Assembly (NCBI RefSeq): GCF_000006445.2
Contig: NC_006047.2
Span: 558,001 to 622,000 of the forward strand
From: Debaryomyces hansenii CBS767
Taxonomy: Eukaryota; Ascomycota; Pichiomycetes; Serinales; Debaryomycetaceae
Direction: 5' to 3'
Length of the DNA stretch: 64,000 bases
Positions 1 to 8,821 of this stretch are shown here, in pieces. A model generated the notes under the pieces. That model was not told where the DNA came from. It did no database searches and was given only the letters and a program-made list of their open reading frames with translations. Position 1 is the stretch's first letter. Each line of letters begins with the position of its first letter. The translations under genes were made by a program, and so were the position numbers.

Positions 1-724
1 CAACGTCCTCAGTAGAAGATGCTGGGTTTTCACCGGTAATTCCATCACCATCCATGTTGAAGAAACAGTTGTGGTGTTTTTCAACCTTAGTGTCTCCATT
101 GACAACTAAGGTGTTACCTTCTCTAACGTATAAGAAAAAGTTGAAATCCTTAGGCATTTCTTGCTTGAAAGTAGCTCCAGGCTTCATGGTGTAATAGTAA
201 TACTGAACTGGGGTGTATGCCAAGTCCTTCAACGATTCCACACCATAAGCCTTACCTGAAATAACCTTAATACGTAATTTTCCATCCTGTTCAACGGCTT
301 CTGGAATTTCGTAACTCTTCAAGTCTCTGTAACGAGGCTTGCATTCCTTTAACGACTCTGGTAAATCAACCCACAATTGCATGCCTACCGTTGGCGATCC
401 GTCTGGTTGTGGGACTGGCATTTCTGAATGAACAACACCCTTTCCGGCGGTCATGAATTGTAAATCTCCCGGATATAAGACACCCTTCGATCCAGTGAAA
501 TCTTCGTGAGCAACTGCACCCTTAAGAATCAACGTAATCGTTTCCTGACCTAAATGGGGGTGTTCTGGGAACCCAGCAGGAGCGCTAACCGAGAAATCAT
601 CAAGCATCAAAAATGGATTGAATTTCCTCATGTTCATAGTACCAATGGAACGACGAACCTTGGCACCGACTCCTTCCGCTTGTTCAAAAGCTGCAAGTAT
701 TGTTCTAACTGTTCTAAGCGACAT
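1..724 (-). CDS. Pirin-family protein (3' end outside the window)
   Basis: The reading frame is open on the minus strand from an ATG at 722-724 to the left edge, giving 241 residues with no stop. The N-terminus (MSLRTVRTILAAFEQAEGVG) leads into the pirin cupin signature RSIGTMNMRKFNPFLMLDDF, followed by the metal-site region FPEHPHLGQETITL with its His residues. Pirins are nuclear or cytosolic bicupin proteins with a metal centre; some bacterial members act as quercetin 2,3-dioxygenases, and the yeast role is unclear. The C-terminal cupin is only partly visible (ends near GENPASSTEDV). The assignment is secure at family level, but substrate and role cannot be read from the sequence. A palindromic TCACGTGA lies 227 bp upstream. 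Confidence 0.88.
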   Translation of the reverse strand, partial: MSLRTVRTILAAFEQAEGVGAKVRRSIGTMNMRKFNPFLMLDDFSVSAPAGFPEHPHLGQETITLILKGAVAHEDFTGSKGVLYPGDLQFMTAGKGVVHSEMPVPQPDGSPTVGMQLWVDLPESLKECKPRYRDLKSYEIPEAVEQDGKLRIKVISGKAYGVESLKDLAYTPVQYYYYTMKPGATFKQEMPKDFNFFLYVREGNTLVVNGDTKVEKHHNCFFNMDGDGITGENPASSTEDV

Positions 725-950
725 TTGTTTCTCTGATATTTGAAATCCTATAGTAAAATAACTGGATAAAAAAAATAAAACTAAAACCCACTTGAAGAAG
801 TTTGTGTTCATATAAATACTGGTTACTTATTCGTAATCAGGTCACCAACAAACGAGGATTTTCTAAGCTTTATATAATGATACATATCAATTTACTAAAC
901 CCTTACAAACTAGAAGTACCTTTACTAAATATTTATAAAAGCATCAACTG

Positions 951-958
951 TCACGTGA
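951..958. promoter_or_regulatory. Palindromic TCACGTGA (Cbf1-type E-box) upstream of the pirin gene
   Basis: The 8-bp palindrome TCACGTGA is seen directly. It lies between the pirin start (724) and the 3' end of the methyltransferase gene (1011), so it can only belong to the pirin promoter or to a terminator region. Cbf1 recognises this core in budding yeasts. Occupancy is inferred. Confidence 0.45.
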
Positions 959-1010
959 CAGGATACGAAGTTCCATTATTAATCTAATTGAAGACACTCT
1001 AACTGGTTAA

Positions 1011-1895
1011 TCATTTCTTTTTAGCAAACGTGTAAACGGTGGCCCAGACTACTTCGAATTCAAACGTGTCATCCCAATTCATTGCTTCCTTTAGTTCATT
1101 AACAAAAGCTTCAGCAATGTCATATTTGCTTCCATGTTCCGTCATCCAGGTATGATATGCACTCCAACTTTTGACATAATTCAAAAATGCTGGGAGAGTG
1201 ATCTTTTTGGAAATATAGAGAGTTGTCTTTGTACTGTCAGCACCATGGTGTACTGGGTCGTATTCATGTCTTACGACGTTTTTGTAATACTTAGTTGGGA
1301 CCTCAATTTCTTTCATTAACGTCCGCAAGTAGTCATGGCCTGGCTGCTGGTAATAAGGGCCCATGTACCTCTCAAAGGTGTCGTCTTTATTCATTTCCAT
1401 GGAAGAATTATAGGTGTAATTTGTATAAATCTCGTTGGCCTTGTCGTGACCAATGAAGATCGGATCCTTATAAAACCAGTAGGCCAAGGTTCCGCCGGGT
1501 TTCAAGATCCTAAAGGATTCTTTGAAAAACTTTTCGTGATCAACCCAATGGCAGCACTCAGCACCGGTGATCAAGTCAACCGAATTTTCCTGTATCTCAG
1601 GAGGGGCCTGTTCTGCAGAACCTACAAGAAATTGAATATTTTTGCCTGGCTTCGCCGTTTTGCGGCATTGGTTCACCATAGTGCTAGAAATATCAGTACC
1701 AATCACTTTTTCGAAGAAATCAATAAGCTTGAAAGCGACGAACCCCGATCCGCATCCGATGTCCAATGCTAGCTCGTGTGCAGAGTTGGTAGAGTCATGA
1801 TACTCGATTAATGTATTGTAGAACTCATCCGGATACGATGGCCTGGCCAGATTGTAGTGAGTAGTGTTAAAATTAGATTCAGAATACGTAGACAT
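1011..1895 (-). CDS. TMT1: TMT1/CRG1-type SAM-dependent methyltransferase
   Basis: A protein of 294 residues. The first in-frame ATG (1893-1895, MSTYSESNFNTTHYNLARPS) matches the N-terminus of yeast Tmt1, so the short in-frame extension upstream was not used. Motif I of class I methyltransferases is LALDIGCGSGFVAFKL near residue 45, with DLITGAECCHWVDHEKF and LKPGGTLAYWFYKDPIF in motif II/III positions and the family marker VKSWSAYHTW near the C-terminus. Yeast Tmt1 methylates trans-aconitate and 3-isopropylmalate; the paralog Crg1 methylates small lipophilic toxins. Which substrate this copy uses cannot be told. A Gcn4 consensus and an E-box sit 100-120 bp upstream, which favours the leucine-pathway (TMT1) role. 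Confidence 0.85.
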   Translation of the reverse strand: MSTYSESNFNTTHYNLARPSYPDEFYNTLIEYHDSTNSAHELALDIGCGSGFVAFKLIDFFEKVIGTDISSTMVNQCRKTAKPGKNIQFLVGSAEQAPPEIQENSVDLITGAECCHWVDHEKFFKESFRILKPGGTLAYWFYKDPIFIGHDKANEIYTNYTYNSSMEMNKDDTFERYMGPYYQQPGHDYLRTLMKEIEVPTKYYKNVVRHEYDPVHHGADSTKTTLYISKKITLPAFLNYVKSWSAYHTWMTEHGSKYDIAEAFVNELKEAMNWDDTFEFEVVWATVYTFAKKK

Positions 1896-2265
1896 TGCGG
1901 AAGACCTCAATTGTTCAGATTGCCGACGTATGATTCTGATTTACTGCAAAGCAATTTGGGCTATTTATGTACCAAAAGTATGGGGGAGGGGGGTCTTGAC
2001 TCATATAAACACGTGATACAGGAACCATATATAGCCTTTATCATAGTCACTATGTCAATGAAAAGATATTAGAGATAGAAGAAGCAAAAAGAAAAAGAAA
2101 ATATACTCTTTGGATATGGCCACCGAAACAAGGCATGTACAATTTATAACTTTCTACGACAGCGAAAAATATTAAATATGATTAAATTAAGTTATGGATT
2201 ATTACATTATTAGATTGATGAAGCATTAGTATATATAAATGTAGGAAAAGGCATGGATGTTCAAA
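1896..2265. other. Intergenic region between the methyltransferase and SUR2
   Basis: This 370-bp stretch holds the promoter of the methyltransferase gene (Gcn4 site and E-box listed separately) and, towards 2265, the AT-rich 3' region of SUR2. No further coding sequence is supported. Confidence 0.6.
1997..2003 (-). promoter_or_regulatory. Gcn4 consensus TGACTCA, next to a CACGTG E-box at 2010-2015
   Basis: TGACTCA at 1997-2003 lies 102 bp upstream of the methyltransferase ATG. CACGTG at 2010-2015 follows after a 6-bp gap. Gcn4 is the amino-acid starvation activator and Cbf1 binds CACGTG in sulfur and other genes. Sites seen directly; function inferred. Confidence 0.55.
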
Positions 2266-3276
2266 TTAAATATCTTTCTTCTTTTCTGGTTCAGTATTAA
2301 CAGGTTTTTTATTAGGTTTTCTTTGTTTGTTGGCCAAAAATTCTCTATATTTCGTTAAGGTGATGTGATCTTGCATGGATTTGTATTCGTTGACGAACTT
2401 ATAGTCAGTCTTGTTCAATTTATCCCAAAATGTGAAGAAGGGTTGAGAAAAGTTGTTTTTCACACCCCATGTCTGATGATGAATGTCATGGTAGAGAGAA
2501 TTATTGGGGAAAATAATCTGGAATATATCAAATGGCAAGCGATACCCACAATGGTCGTCTACCGTCTTCAATGTGGCAAAAGTAAACAAGATAATCGACT
2601 CACGATGAGACAAATTGGTGACGATGGTCGCAATACCCGTTCCAAGCGTATCCAAGAGAAACCCTTCTACGGGATCATTGTACAACGCCCCGTACGCATA
2701 CGGAACATATAATCTGTGGTGTCTCGAATGAAATTTCCTGTACAACGTCTTGTTGATATGCATTATCCGGTGGAGCCAGTATTGCCATGTATCGATGATG
2801 CCTATCGCAATACAAATCCTCAAAAACGTCCATCCGTACATGTAGCCCACCCAAACCACGTTATCCGGAACGAACAACGGCACATATTTCTGCCTCAAGT
2901 TCCACATAATCATCCACTCGTGTCCCGTGGTCTGTGGTGGGTCGAACAAGAAGAATGTGCCTCCCACAACCGTCTGAATAATATGCTGTATCACAACATC
3001 CTTAACCACATCCTTCAATGTCGCTTTATTCCTTGCTTCTTCTTCTTCACTAGGATGTATCCTGTATTTTTCCGCCAACTCGTAAACATCAATAATGTGG
3101 AAAACCGTAGCGTACCCCCAATATGCTATAATAGGTGCAACCAATGCCAACACCCCATCTGGTATACCCGCTATTAAGTTCTTTTTCAAGCTGAGACTAA
3201 CCACTGGCTCGTATGATTGCCACATCACGTTCGAGAAATTCTCCGGTGGCATAAAATTAATAGGTATACTATTCAT
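2266..3276 (-). CDS. SUR2: Sphinganine C4-hydroxylase (SUR2)
   Basis: A protein of 336 residues; yeast Sur2 has 349. It is an ER membrane di-iron hydroxylase converting dihydrosphingosine to phytosphingosine. The three histidine boxes are HRIMH, HSRHH and HDIHH. Family-specific blocks GVLALVAPIIAYWG, AEKYRIHPSEEEEARNKAT, YVPYAYGALYNDPVEGFLLD and FATLKTVDDHCGYRLP are all present. Hydrophobic segments flank residues 40-60 and 105-170. The C-terminus is lysine-rich (NKKPVNTEPEKKKDI), consistent with ER retention as in other hydroxylases. The start ATG is at 3274-3276. No intron is seen. Confidence 0.95.
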   Translation of the reverse strand: MNSIPINFMPPENFSNVMWQSYEPVVSLSLKKNLIAGIPDGVLALVAPIIAYWGYATVFHIIDVYELAEKYRIHPSEEEEARNKATLKDVVKDVVIQHIIQTVVGGTFFLFDPPQTTGHEWMIMWNLRQKYVPLFVPDNVVWVGYMYGWTFLRICIAIGIIDTWQYWLHRIMHINKTLYRKFHSRHHRLYVPYAYGALYNDPVEGFLLDTLGTGIATIVTNLSHRESIILFTFATLKTVDDHCGYRLPFDIFQIIFPNNSLYHDIHHQTWGVKNNFSQPFFTFWDKLNKTDYKFVNEYKSMQDHITLTKYREFLANKQRKPNKKPVNTEPEKKKDI

Positions 3277-3879
3277 GCTCTACAGTCAACTCTACGCTAT
3301 TCTTTTTTAACTGATGCTTGAAATGATAAAATTAATATGGTAAATAATCTGAATAATCAGATGGTTCTGGTATGCTTTTTCTTGTTTCTTTTTTTCTGGC
3401 ATACAATTCGCGTTTATTAGGGGTCGGATGATAGCATGACGGGATGATCAATCGATAACATGGGCCATAGAACGCCAGGATATATGGCTAAAAATAGCAT
3501 CCAGGAGTTCGAGAGACGTTGCCAAACAGAAGCCGATGTTTTCGATGGTGATACCTCAGATATATCGTGAGTTGCAGTTATAGTAGTTTCGACGGATATC
3601 CGAATCGCAATATTTGCACGAATATGCCTGCTTGTTCGGTCTTGTAGAAAGGAAACGGTAGACACAAGAAAATGGTACCTAGCCCAGTTGTCCGGTGCAC
3701 ACGCCGAGAGATTTGTAGAAATGTATTGTAGCTAGATGGGAGATGGTGTTAAGTATGGGAGAAATGACTGGAGGGCGCTATCTGCAGTAGCAATATCGAT
3801 CTCATGAATTTATTGAACCGCTACCATAGAAATACGGGCGTTTTATGGTAGAACACGTAGGACGATAGGTAGATATAAC
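3277..3879. other. Divergent promoter region SUR2 / BET3
   Basis: This 603-bp spacer serves two divergently transcribed genes. A minus-strand open frame at 3417-3665 lacks an ATG at its boundary and resembles no family; I read it as chance. No other feature is supported. Confidence 0.5.
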
Positions 3880-4537
3880 ATGTCCAAGGCATCCAGATTT
3901 TCCAGTGATGACATATGGAAGAATAATGTCGAAAAAATAGTATGTTTTAGAGTTATTTAGGGAGGGAAAACCAAGATATGGCGGTTTGGAGATTTCGGTT
4001 TACTAACGATGATAACAGAACTCAGAGTTGTTCACGTTGACGTATGGGTCAGTTGTTTCGCAGCTCTGTAGGGACTATAACAATAATTACCAGGAGGTGA
4101 ACCAGCAATTGGACAGAATGGGATATAATATAGGGTTGAGACTAATCGAAGAGTTTGTGGCCAAGACGGGAGCACAGAGGTGCCAGACGTTCAAAGAAAC
4201 GGCGGAAATAATCTCGAAGGTGGGATTCAAGATATTTTTGAACATCCAGCCCGTGGTGACCAACTGGAGCCAGGACGGCAAGTCATTTTCGTTGATATTG
4301 GTGGACAATCCGTTGGCGGAGTTTGTAGAATTGCCCGTCACGAACGATAACAAGATCAATAAGGAGTTATGGTACTCACAGATATTGTGTGGTGTGTTGA
4401 GAGGCGCGCTACAGATGGTGCAGCTTGACGTTGACGTGTGGTTTGTTAAGGATGCTTTAAGAGGTGATGAACAGACAGAGCTCAGATTGAAGCTCAATAA
4501 AATCTTGAAAGACGAAGTACCAGCTGGCGAAGATTAA
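3880..4537 (+). CDS. BET3: TRAPP subunit BET3, two exons (3880-3939, 4019-4537)
   Basis: The product is the core TRAPP subunit acting in ER-to-Golgi and later vesicle tethering. Exon 1 encodes MSKASRFSSDDIWKNNVEKI (20 codons) and ends in phase 0 at a GTATGT donor (3940). The 79-nt intron has a perfect TACTAAC branch site (4001-4007) and ends at CAG (4018). Exon 2 resumes as NSELFTLTYGSVVSQLC, matching yeast Bet3 exactly across the junction. The spliced protein has 192 residues against 193 in yeast. The conserved blocks MGYNIGLRLIEEF, ILCGVLRGALQMVQLDVDVWFV and LKDEVPAGED are present, and the Cys in AQRCQTF aligns with a conserved Cys of the family. Without the intron the frame would lack any ATG start. 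Confidence 0.95.
3940..4018 (+). other. Spliceosomal intron of BET3
   Basis: GTATGT donor at 3940, TACTAAC branch site at 4001-4007 and CAG acceptor ending at 4018, 11 nt after the branch site. At 79 nt it is a short, consensus-perfect yeast intron near the 5' end of the gene. Confidence 0.93.
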
Positions 4538-4740
4538 GAACGCCCCTGGGGCACGAACGCATATAATCTACGATATACACGATATATAATGTATATGTAA
4601 ATACATAGTCCGAAATATTTACCACTGTTTTTAGAGTGTTGGGTTTGGAGGGGCGATAATTGCTCCCCTCGCAATTGACTATTTTTTGTATGAATCTTGC
4701 TTATCAGTCAATTCTTTCCTTAGTTGTACAGGATCACATA

Positions 4741-6903
4741 ATGGATACTACGAATAAAGACCCAGAAAAGAAGGAGGATGAAAATGGTACAAGAAAGACG
4801 GTCGAAGTAGAAAATGGCTTACTTACAAGGATTTTGACCATCATTAGTTATGATTTAGTGCTTTGGTTCTTCTCAGCGGTTATTCACACATTTTTTAGAG
4901 AAGTAAAGTCCAGAGGAACATTCAATATCCCCAAGAAGGGAGCAATTGTGTTTGTTATTGCTCCTCATGCTAATCAATTCATTGATCCTATAGTGGTGAT
5001 GTCTTCTGTGAAACAATATTCCAGAAGACGTATTGCTTTCTTGGTTGCAGCGAAATCGTACAGAAGAAAGTTTATTGGAACGGGGGCAAAATTCACGGGG
5101 GCGATACCAGTGGAAAGAGCACAAGATCTTCTAAGAAAGGGGACGGGAACAATCAAACTTCAGGACCTAGAAGATGGGACTATAGTTGAAGGTGAAGGAA
5201 CTTTATTCACAAAGGAATGCATGAAAAAGGGTTTGATTGGATTACCAGAATCGCTAGGCAATGCAGTGATCGAATCTATTGAATCAGATACTAAGTTGAC
5301 GTTGCGCAAAACGTTCCAGATAAACGTATCGGATCCCAAAGAAGCAGACAAGAGACGTATACAGCGCTTGACAGAAGGTACGCCCTTTAAGGTAGCTCCA
5401 CATGTTGATAACAACTGCGTTTTTCAACATGTTTTTGACCATTTGAACGGAGGTAACGTATTGGGAATGTTTCCTGAAGGGGGTTCACACGATAGACCTG
5501 ATTTATTACCATTGAAACCAGGGGTAGCGATCATGGCATTAGGGGCAGCAGCGAAATCGGAAGATCCTGATGCCGTAATAAACGTAATACCTGTCGGGAT
5601 GAATTATTTCCATCCTCATAAATTTAGATCTAGGGCTGTTATCGAATTTGGTAAGCCTATCAAGGTTGATAAGAAATTAGGAAAGAAATACGAGGAAAAT
5701 CCTAAGGATTCAGTTGCAAAATTAATCGATGTCATCACTCTAGGTTTGAAAGAAGTTACAGTAACATGTGGGGATTACGATACCTTAATGGCATTACAAG
5801 CGGCGAGAAGATTGTATACTTCGTCAAATAGAGAGTCAATACCTTTGCCTCTAGTTGTGGAAATGAATAGGAGATTAGTCAAGGGGTATCAAAAGTATTC
5901 TAATGACCCTGATGTCATCGAGATGAAAACCCTTGTTAGTAATTATAATAAGAAATTAATGAGAATGGGATTACATGACCATCAAGTCGAATCTTTAACT
6001 GAAACCAATAGGATTCACACTTTTGTTACATTTGCCGCCAGATTATTTAAGGTGTTTTTGTTCTTAGGGTTGAGTATGCCAGGAATCTTCCTTTTTTCAC
6101 CCGTGTTCATCGTTGGTAGAAGAATCGCCAGAAAAAAGGCGAAAGAAGCATTAGCTGGCTCAGTGGTTAAAATTAAAGCTAATGACGTATTGGGAACGTG
6201 GAAAATCTTAGTTGCATTAGTTTTGGCACCTTCGTTGTATATTTTCTACTCCATCATTGGAACCTTTTTGATTATCAAACTGAACATCACTAAGGACAAG
6301 GTTCCAACAGTTATAATTTTCTTGGTATGTTACGGATGGTCTGTTTTAACTACGTACGCGTCCTTGAGAATTGGGGAAATTGGGGTGGACTATTACAAGT
6401 CGTTAAAACCATTATTCTATTCGTTACTTAGTCACCATAAGGACATCATCCAAATTGAAGATTTGAAGAGAAACAGAACCCTTTTGGCGGAGAAAGTCAC
6501 AGAATTTTGCAATTCATACGGACCCTCTATGTTCGAAGACTTCGACAGATTTTACCGCCAATACAATAACATTGAATCAAGCGAATATGTTAACGAGTCC
6601 GAATCAGATATCGAGAACGTACCTGTGAGTAACACGGTGAACCGTCCTAGTATGTCATTATTGAGATCTGCATCGTTTAACATCAACAATTTGGCCGATG
6701 TTCCAATTTTCTCCATTCCAGGTTTCCTGGACTTGCAGTCAGATGTTGGAGATGATGGCTCTAAGGGTGAACATGAAAGTGACGAATCGTCTTCCTTTGA
6801 CACCAGTGATATCGAAGCCAGCGATGTGGGCGATCTACAAAAGAGCAAATTAAGATTAAGGAACGCCATGAAATCAAAGTTTAATGCCGAAAACAACCCT
6901 TAA
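4741..6903 (+). CDS. SCT1: Glycerol-3-phosphate / dihydroxyacetone-phosphate acyltransferase (SCT1/GPT2 family)
   Basis: A protein of 720 residues from the ATG at 4741; yeast Gpt2 and Sct1 have 743 and 759. An in-frame ATG at 4690 would add 17 residues and cannot be excluded. The enzyme makes lysophosphatidic acid, the first step of glycerolipid synthesis, in the ER. The PlsC domain holds APHANQFIDP (motif I), GAIPVERAQD (motif II) and FPEGGSHDRPDLLPLKPG (motif III). The long insert between motifs II and III is typical of the yeast family. Several transmembrane segments follow: FKVFLFLGLSMPGIFLFSP, ILVALVLAPSLYIFYSIIG and VIIFLVCYGWSVLTTYA. The acidic, Ser-rich tail (SESDIENVP, ESDESSSFDTSD) resembles the phosphorylated tails of Gpt2/Sct1. 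Whether it is orthologous to SCT1 or GPT2 cannot be decided. Confidence 0.93.
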   Translation: MDTTNKDPEKKEDENGTRKTVEVENGLLTRILTIISYDLVLWFFSAVIHTFFREVKSRGTFNIPKKGAIVFVIAPHANQFIDPIVVMSSVKQYSRRRIAFLVAAKSYRRKFIGTGAKFTGAIPVERAQDLLRKGTGTIKLQDLEDGTIVEGEGTLFTKECMKKGLIGLPESLGNAVIESIESDTKLTLRKTFQINVSDPKEADKRRIQRLTEGTPFKVAPHVDNNCVFQHVFDHLNGGNVLGMFPEGGSHDRPDLLPLKPGVAIMALGAAAKSEDPDAVINVIPVGMNYFHPHKFRSRAVIEFGKPIKVDKKLGKKYEENPKDSVAKLIDVITLGLKEVTVTCGDYDTLMALQAARRLYTSSNRESIPLPLVVEMNRRLVKGYQKYSNDPDVIEMKTLVSNYNKKLMRMGLHDHQVESLTETNRIHTFVTFAARLFKVFLFLGLSMPGIFLFSPVFIVGRRIARKKAKEALAGSVVKIKANDVLGTWKILVALVLAPSLYIFYSIIGTFLIIKLNITKDKVPTVIIFLVCYGWSVLTTYASLRIGEIGVDYYKSLKPLFYSLLSHHKDIIQIEDLKRNRTLLAEKVTEFCNSYGPSMFEDFDRFYRQYNNIESSEYVNESESDIENVPVSNTVNRPSMSLLRSASFNINNLADVPIFSIPGFLDLQSDVGDDGSKGEHESDESSSFDTSDIEASDVGDLQKSKLRLRNAMKSKFNAENNP

Positions 6904-7500
6904 AGTATATCGCTGGCTATTTGTTTATGTATATTTATTGTAGTATTTACTAATATATGCGAGCTCCTTCTTTACCGTGATCCTGGCTATACCTAAGAGC
7001 AAAAGAATCGATGCATCCGATGCACTCACTGCAATTATTGACGTAGAACTGCATGTTTCCAGGCAGTGTTATCGTTATAATACCAGTGAAAATAAGTTAC
7101 AATAATCCGATACAATACGAGCACCGCGAATCGTGGCCGTCCGTGAAGATGTTATTTAATACCCTACCGACTGTGCCGCGATTCAAACCCCCCTGAAACG
7201 TCTTAGGTACCACAAATCTAGATTTATGCTTCTAGATGGTAGGTGTTAAACCACCAGAAACCCCCTTACCCTGGGGCTCAGACTGGTAGTGTTTGGTTTC
7301 TACAGCCTTTTCATTGTAGCAAGGACTTTCGAAACTTGCGCCCTTCGCGACAGTAGCAGAATTCAATATTCTTTCCTATTACGGTAATTTATATTGGAAC
7401 TCCCTTGCTGCTATATAAACCACATCCATTCCGGTGTTTGAAGTATTCGCTGGAATCCAAATTCCACACTGCATTCCGTTCTTCCTTATTTACTTGTTCA
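6904..7500. other. Intergenic region downstream of SCT1
   Basis: A 597-bp stretch. A TATATAAAC box at about 7412-7420 lies 80-90 bp upstream of the small ORF at 7501. No conserved coding sequence was recognised. Confidence 0.4.
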
Positions 7501-7782
7501 ATGCTTTTGATAATATGTTTCTTTATGGCCGTGGTGTTAGGCACCCCGGTTCCAGCCAATTTGCAATTCAAGGCCACCAGATTTGTACCTTCCAATACTT
7601 TTTCTACTATAGTGCCCACCTACACCCCCGCCTATGCTCCTACGGCTGAAAAGCCTAAGGACGTCAAGATCATGTTCAACAACCAGGACATGGTGGATGC
7701 TGCTTCTGTGGAATCCCGTCGCACCTACAACAACCCCTCCGAAGGCCCATCGCTGGAACACAACCACTATGCGTTGTTATAG
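7501..7782 (+). CDS. Possible small secreted protein (93 aa), unrecognised
   Basis: The ATG at 7501 opens a 93-residue frame starting with a textbook signal peptide (MLLIICFFMAVVLGTPVPA) with likely cleavage after TPVPA. The remainder is Pro/Thr/Tyr-rich in the middle (PTYTPAYAPTAEKP), ends EHNHYALL and has no Cys. There are no dibasic KR processing sites of the alpha-factor type, no GPI signal and no second membrane segment. A TATA-like element lies upstream. I do not recognise the family. The signal peptide and the promoter element argue that it is real, but its short length and lack of known homologs leave this uncertain. Confidence 0.4.
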   Translation: MLLIICFFMAVVLGTPVPANLQFKATRFVPSNTFSTIVPTYTPAYAPTAEKPKDVKIMFNNQDMVDAASVESRRTYNNPSEGPSLEHNHYALL

Positions 7783-8272
7783 CAGCTTGGAATCGCTAGA
7801 ACGAACCTCCGGACGACTTTTTGGACGATGTTTTCGACACAATAATGGTCATAAATCTACACATATTTCGGGACATAAGTCTCAATTTCTGACCCCAATA
7901 ACTACGATAATAGAGTCAAAACTACGAATCAAACTCGCCCATATTCACCCCAAAATCCTGGTGAATCCAACCACCCTATAATAGGGCTTACGAAGTTACG
8001 AATAACGACAGAAACTGCTTGTCGACAATAGGAAGTACTGGAATATTTCTTTTTTTTTCCACCGAACCTGAGCTCGGTTCGATTATTCAGTCGTCCTGCA
8101 TATAAAGTTTTTAGTTATCGCATGAATATAAAATCACAATCAAAAGGTGGCAAGTAGTCGTTGTAGTCCCTTTAAATCAAGATTTTGAGTCGGTTTAGTT
8201 AAGGTTAAGGATTATTCTTACAACATCGGGAGTCAGCTAATCATAATATCCAAACAATAGCATCAGTTGAGC
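7783..8272. other. Intergenic region upstream of the TMC1-like gene
   Basis: This 490-bp stretch carries a PACE-like element at 8146-8154 (listed separately), a T-tract at about 8049-8058 and no supported coding sequence. Confidence 0.5.
8146..8154 (+). promoter_or_regulatory. PACE-like Rpn4 element GGTGGCAAG
   Basis: GGTGGCAAG differs from the proteasome-associated control element GGTGGCAAA only in its last base. It lies 119 bp upstream of the TMC1-like ATG. Yeast TMC1 is a known Rpn4 target, so both motif and gene context agree. Confidence 0.6.
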
Positions 8273-8821
8273 ATGAAAGTTACCATTAGATCATCTACAG
8301 AAATTTCATATTCTGTGACCATTCCAGATAACTCTACGGTGGAAGACTTACGCAATAGTGCTAAGGTTGCATGTCCACCTAGTGGTAAAATACCAGAGGA
8401 TTTCAAACTAATATACAATGGAGAGAAGCTTACGCCGAATTACAAGACGTTGGAGATGTTTGGGATTGTGGCAGGGGCGGAGGATATTGTGGTAATTCTT
8501 ATGAGCGACGGATCGGATACACCCAAGTCGACGAGTCCTATAGCGTCGCCAGCACTCCAGCCGGTGTCGCCGGCCACCGGCGGAGCTAGCTGTGCGCCAG
8601 CGAAGAAGAAGACGAAGAAAAATAGATGTTCGTTCAAGAACTGCAGTGCGGCGCCCTTACGGATGGTGGGAAACTGCAGTCATTGCCAGGGCAAATTCTG
8701 CGCCAAACATCGGTTACTCGAGGACCATCTATGCCAGGGCTTGCAGTTCTGCAAAGATAATGCCCACGAGAAGAATGCCATGAAGTTGCAGAACGAAAAA
8801 ACCATCACTAGTAAGGTTTAA
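8273..8821 (+). CDS. TMC1: Ubiquitin-like plus AN1 zinc-finger protein, TMC1-like
   Basis: A protein of 182 residues from the ATG at 8273. Residues 1-75 look like a ubiquitin-like fold (MKVTIRSSTEISYSVTIPD, then EDFKLIYNGEKLTPNYKTLE). A Ser/Pro-rich linker and a basic patch (AKKKTKKNR) follow, then an AN1 zinc finger at about 117-163: CSFKNC, CSHCQGKFC, AKHR and CQGLQFC supply the Cys/His ligands. Yeast Tmc1 and Cuz1 are AN1 proteins that link metalloid and proteotoxic stress to the proteasome and Cdc48. The promoter has a PACE element, supporting TMC1. The alternative is an ortholog of another AN1 family member; the fused N-terminal UBL resembles animal ZFAND4. Confidence 0.75.
   Translation: MKVTIRSSTEISYSVTIPDNSTVEDLRNSAKVACPPSGKIPEDFKLIYNGEKLTPNYKTLEMFGIVAGAEDIVVILMSDGSDTPKSTSPIASPALQPVSPATGGASCAPAKKKTKKNRCSFKNCSAAPLRMVGNCSHCQGKFCAKHRLLEDHLCQGLQFCKDNAHEKNAMKLQNEKTITSKV

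Noticed and set aside
1335..1772. Plus-strand frame of 145 codons antisense to the methyltransferase
   Set aside because: It lies fully inside a well-supported gene on the other strand and its product has no recognisable domain.
3417..3665. Minus-strand open frame of 82 codons upstream of SUR2
   Set aside because: It has no ATG at its boundary, no family resemblance and lies in a divergent promoter.
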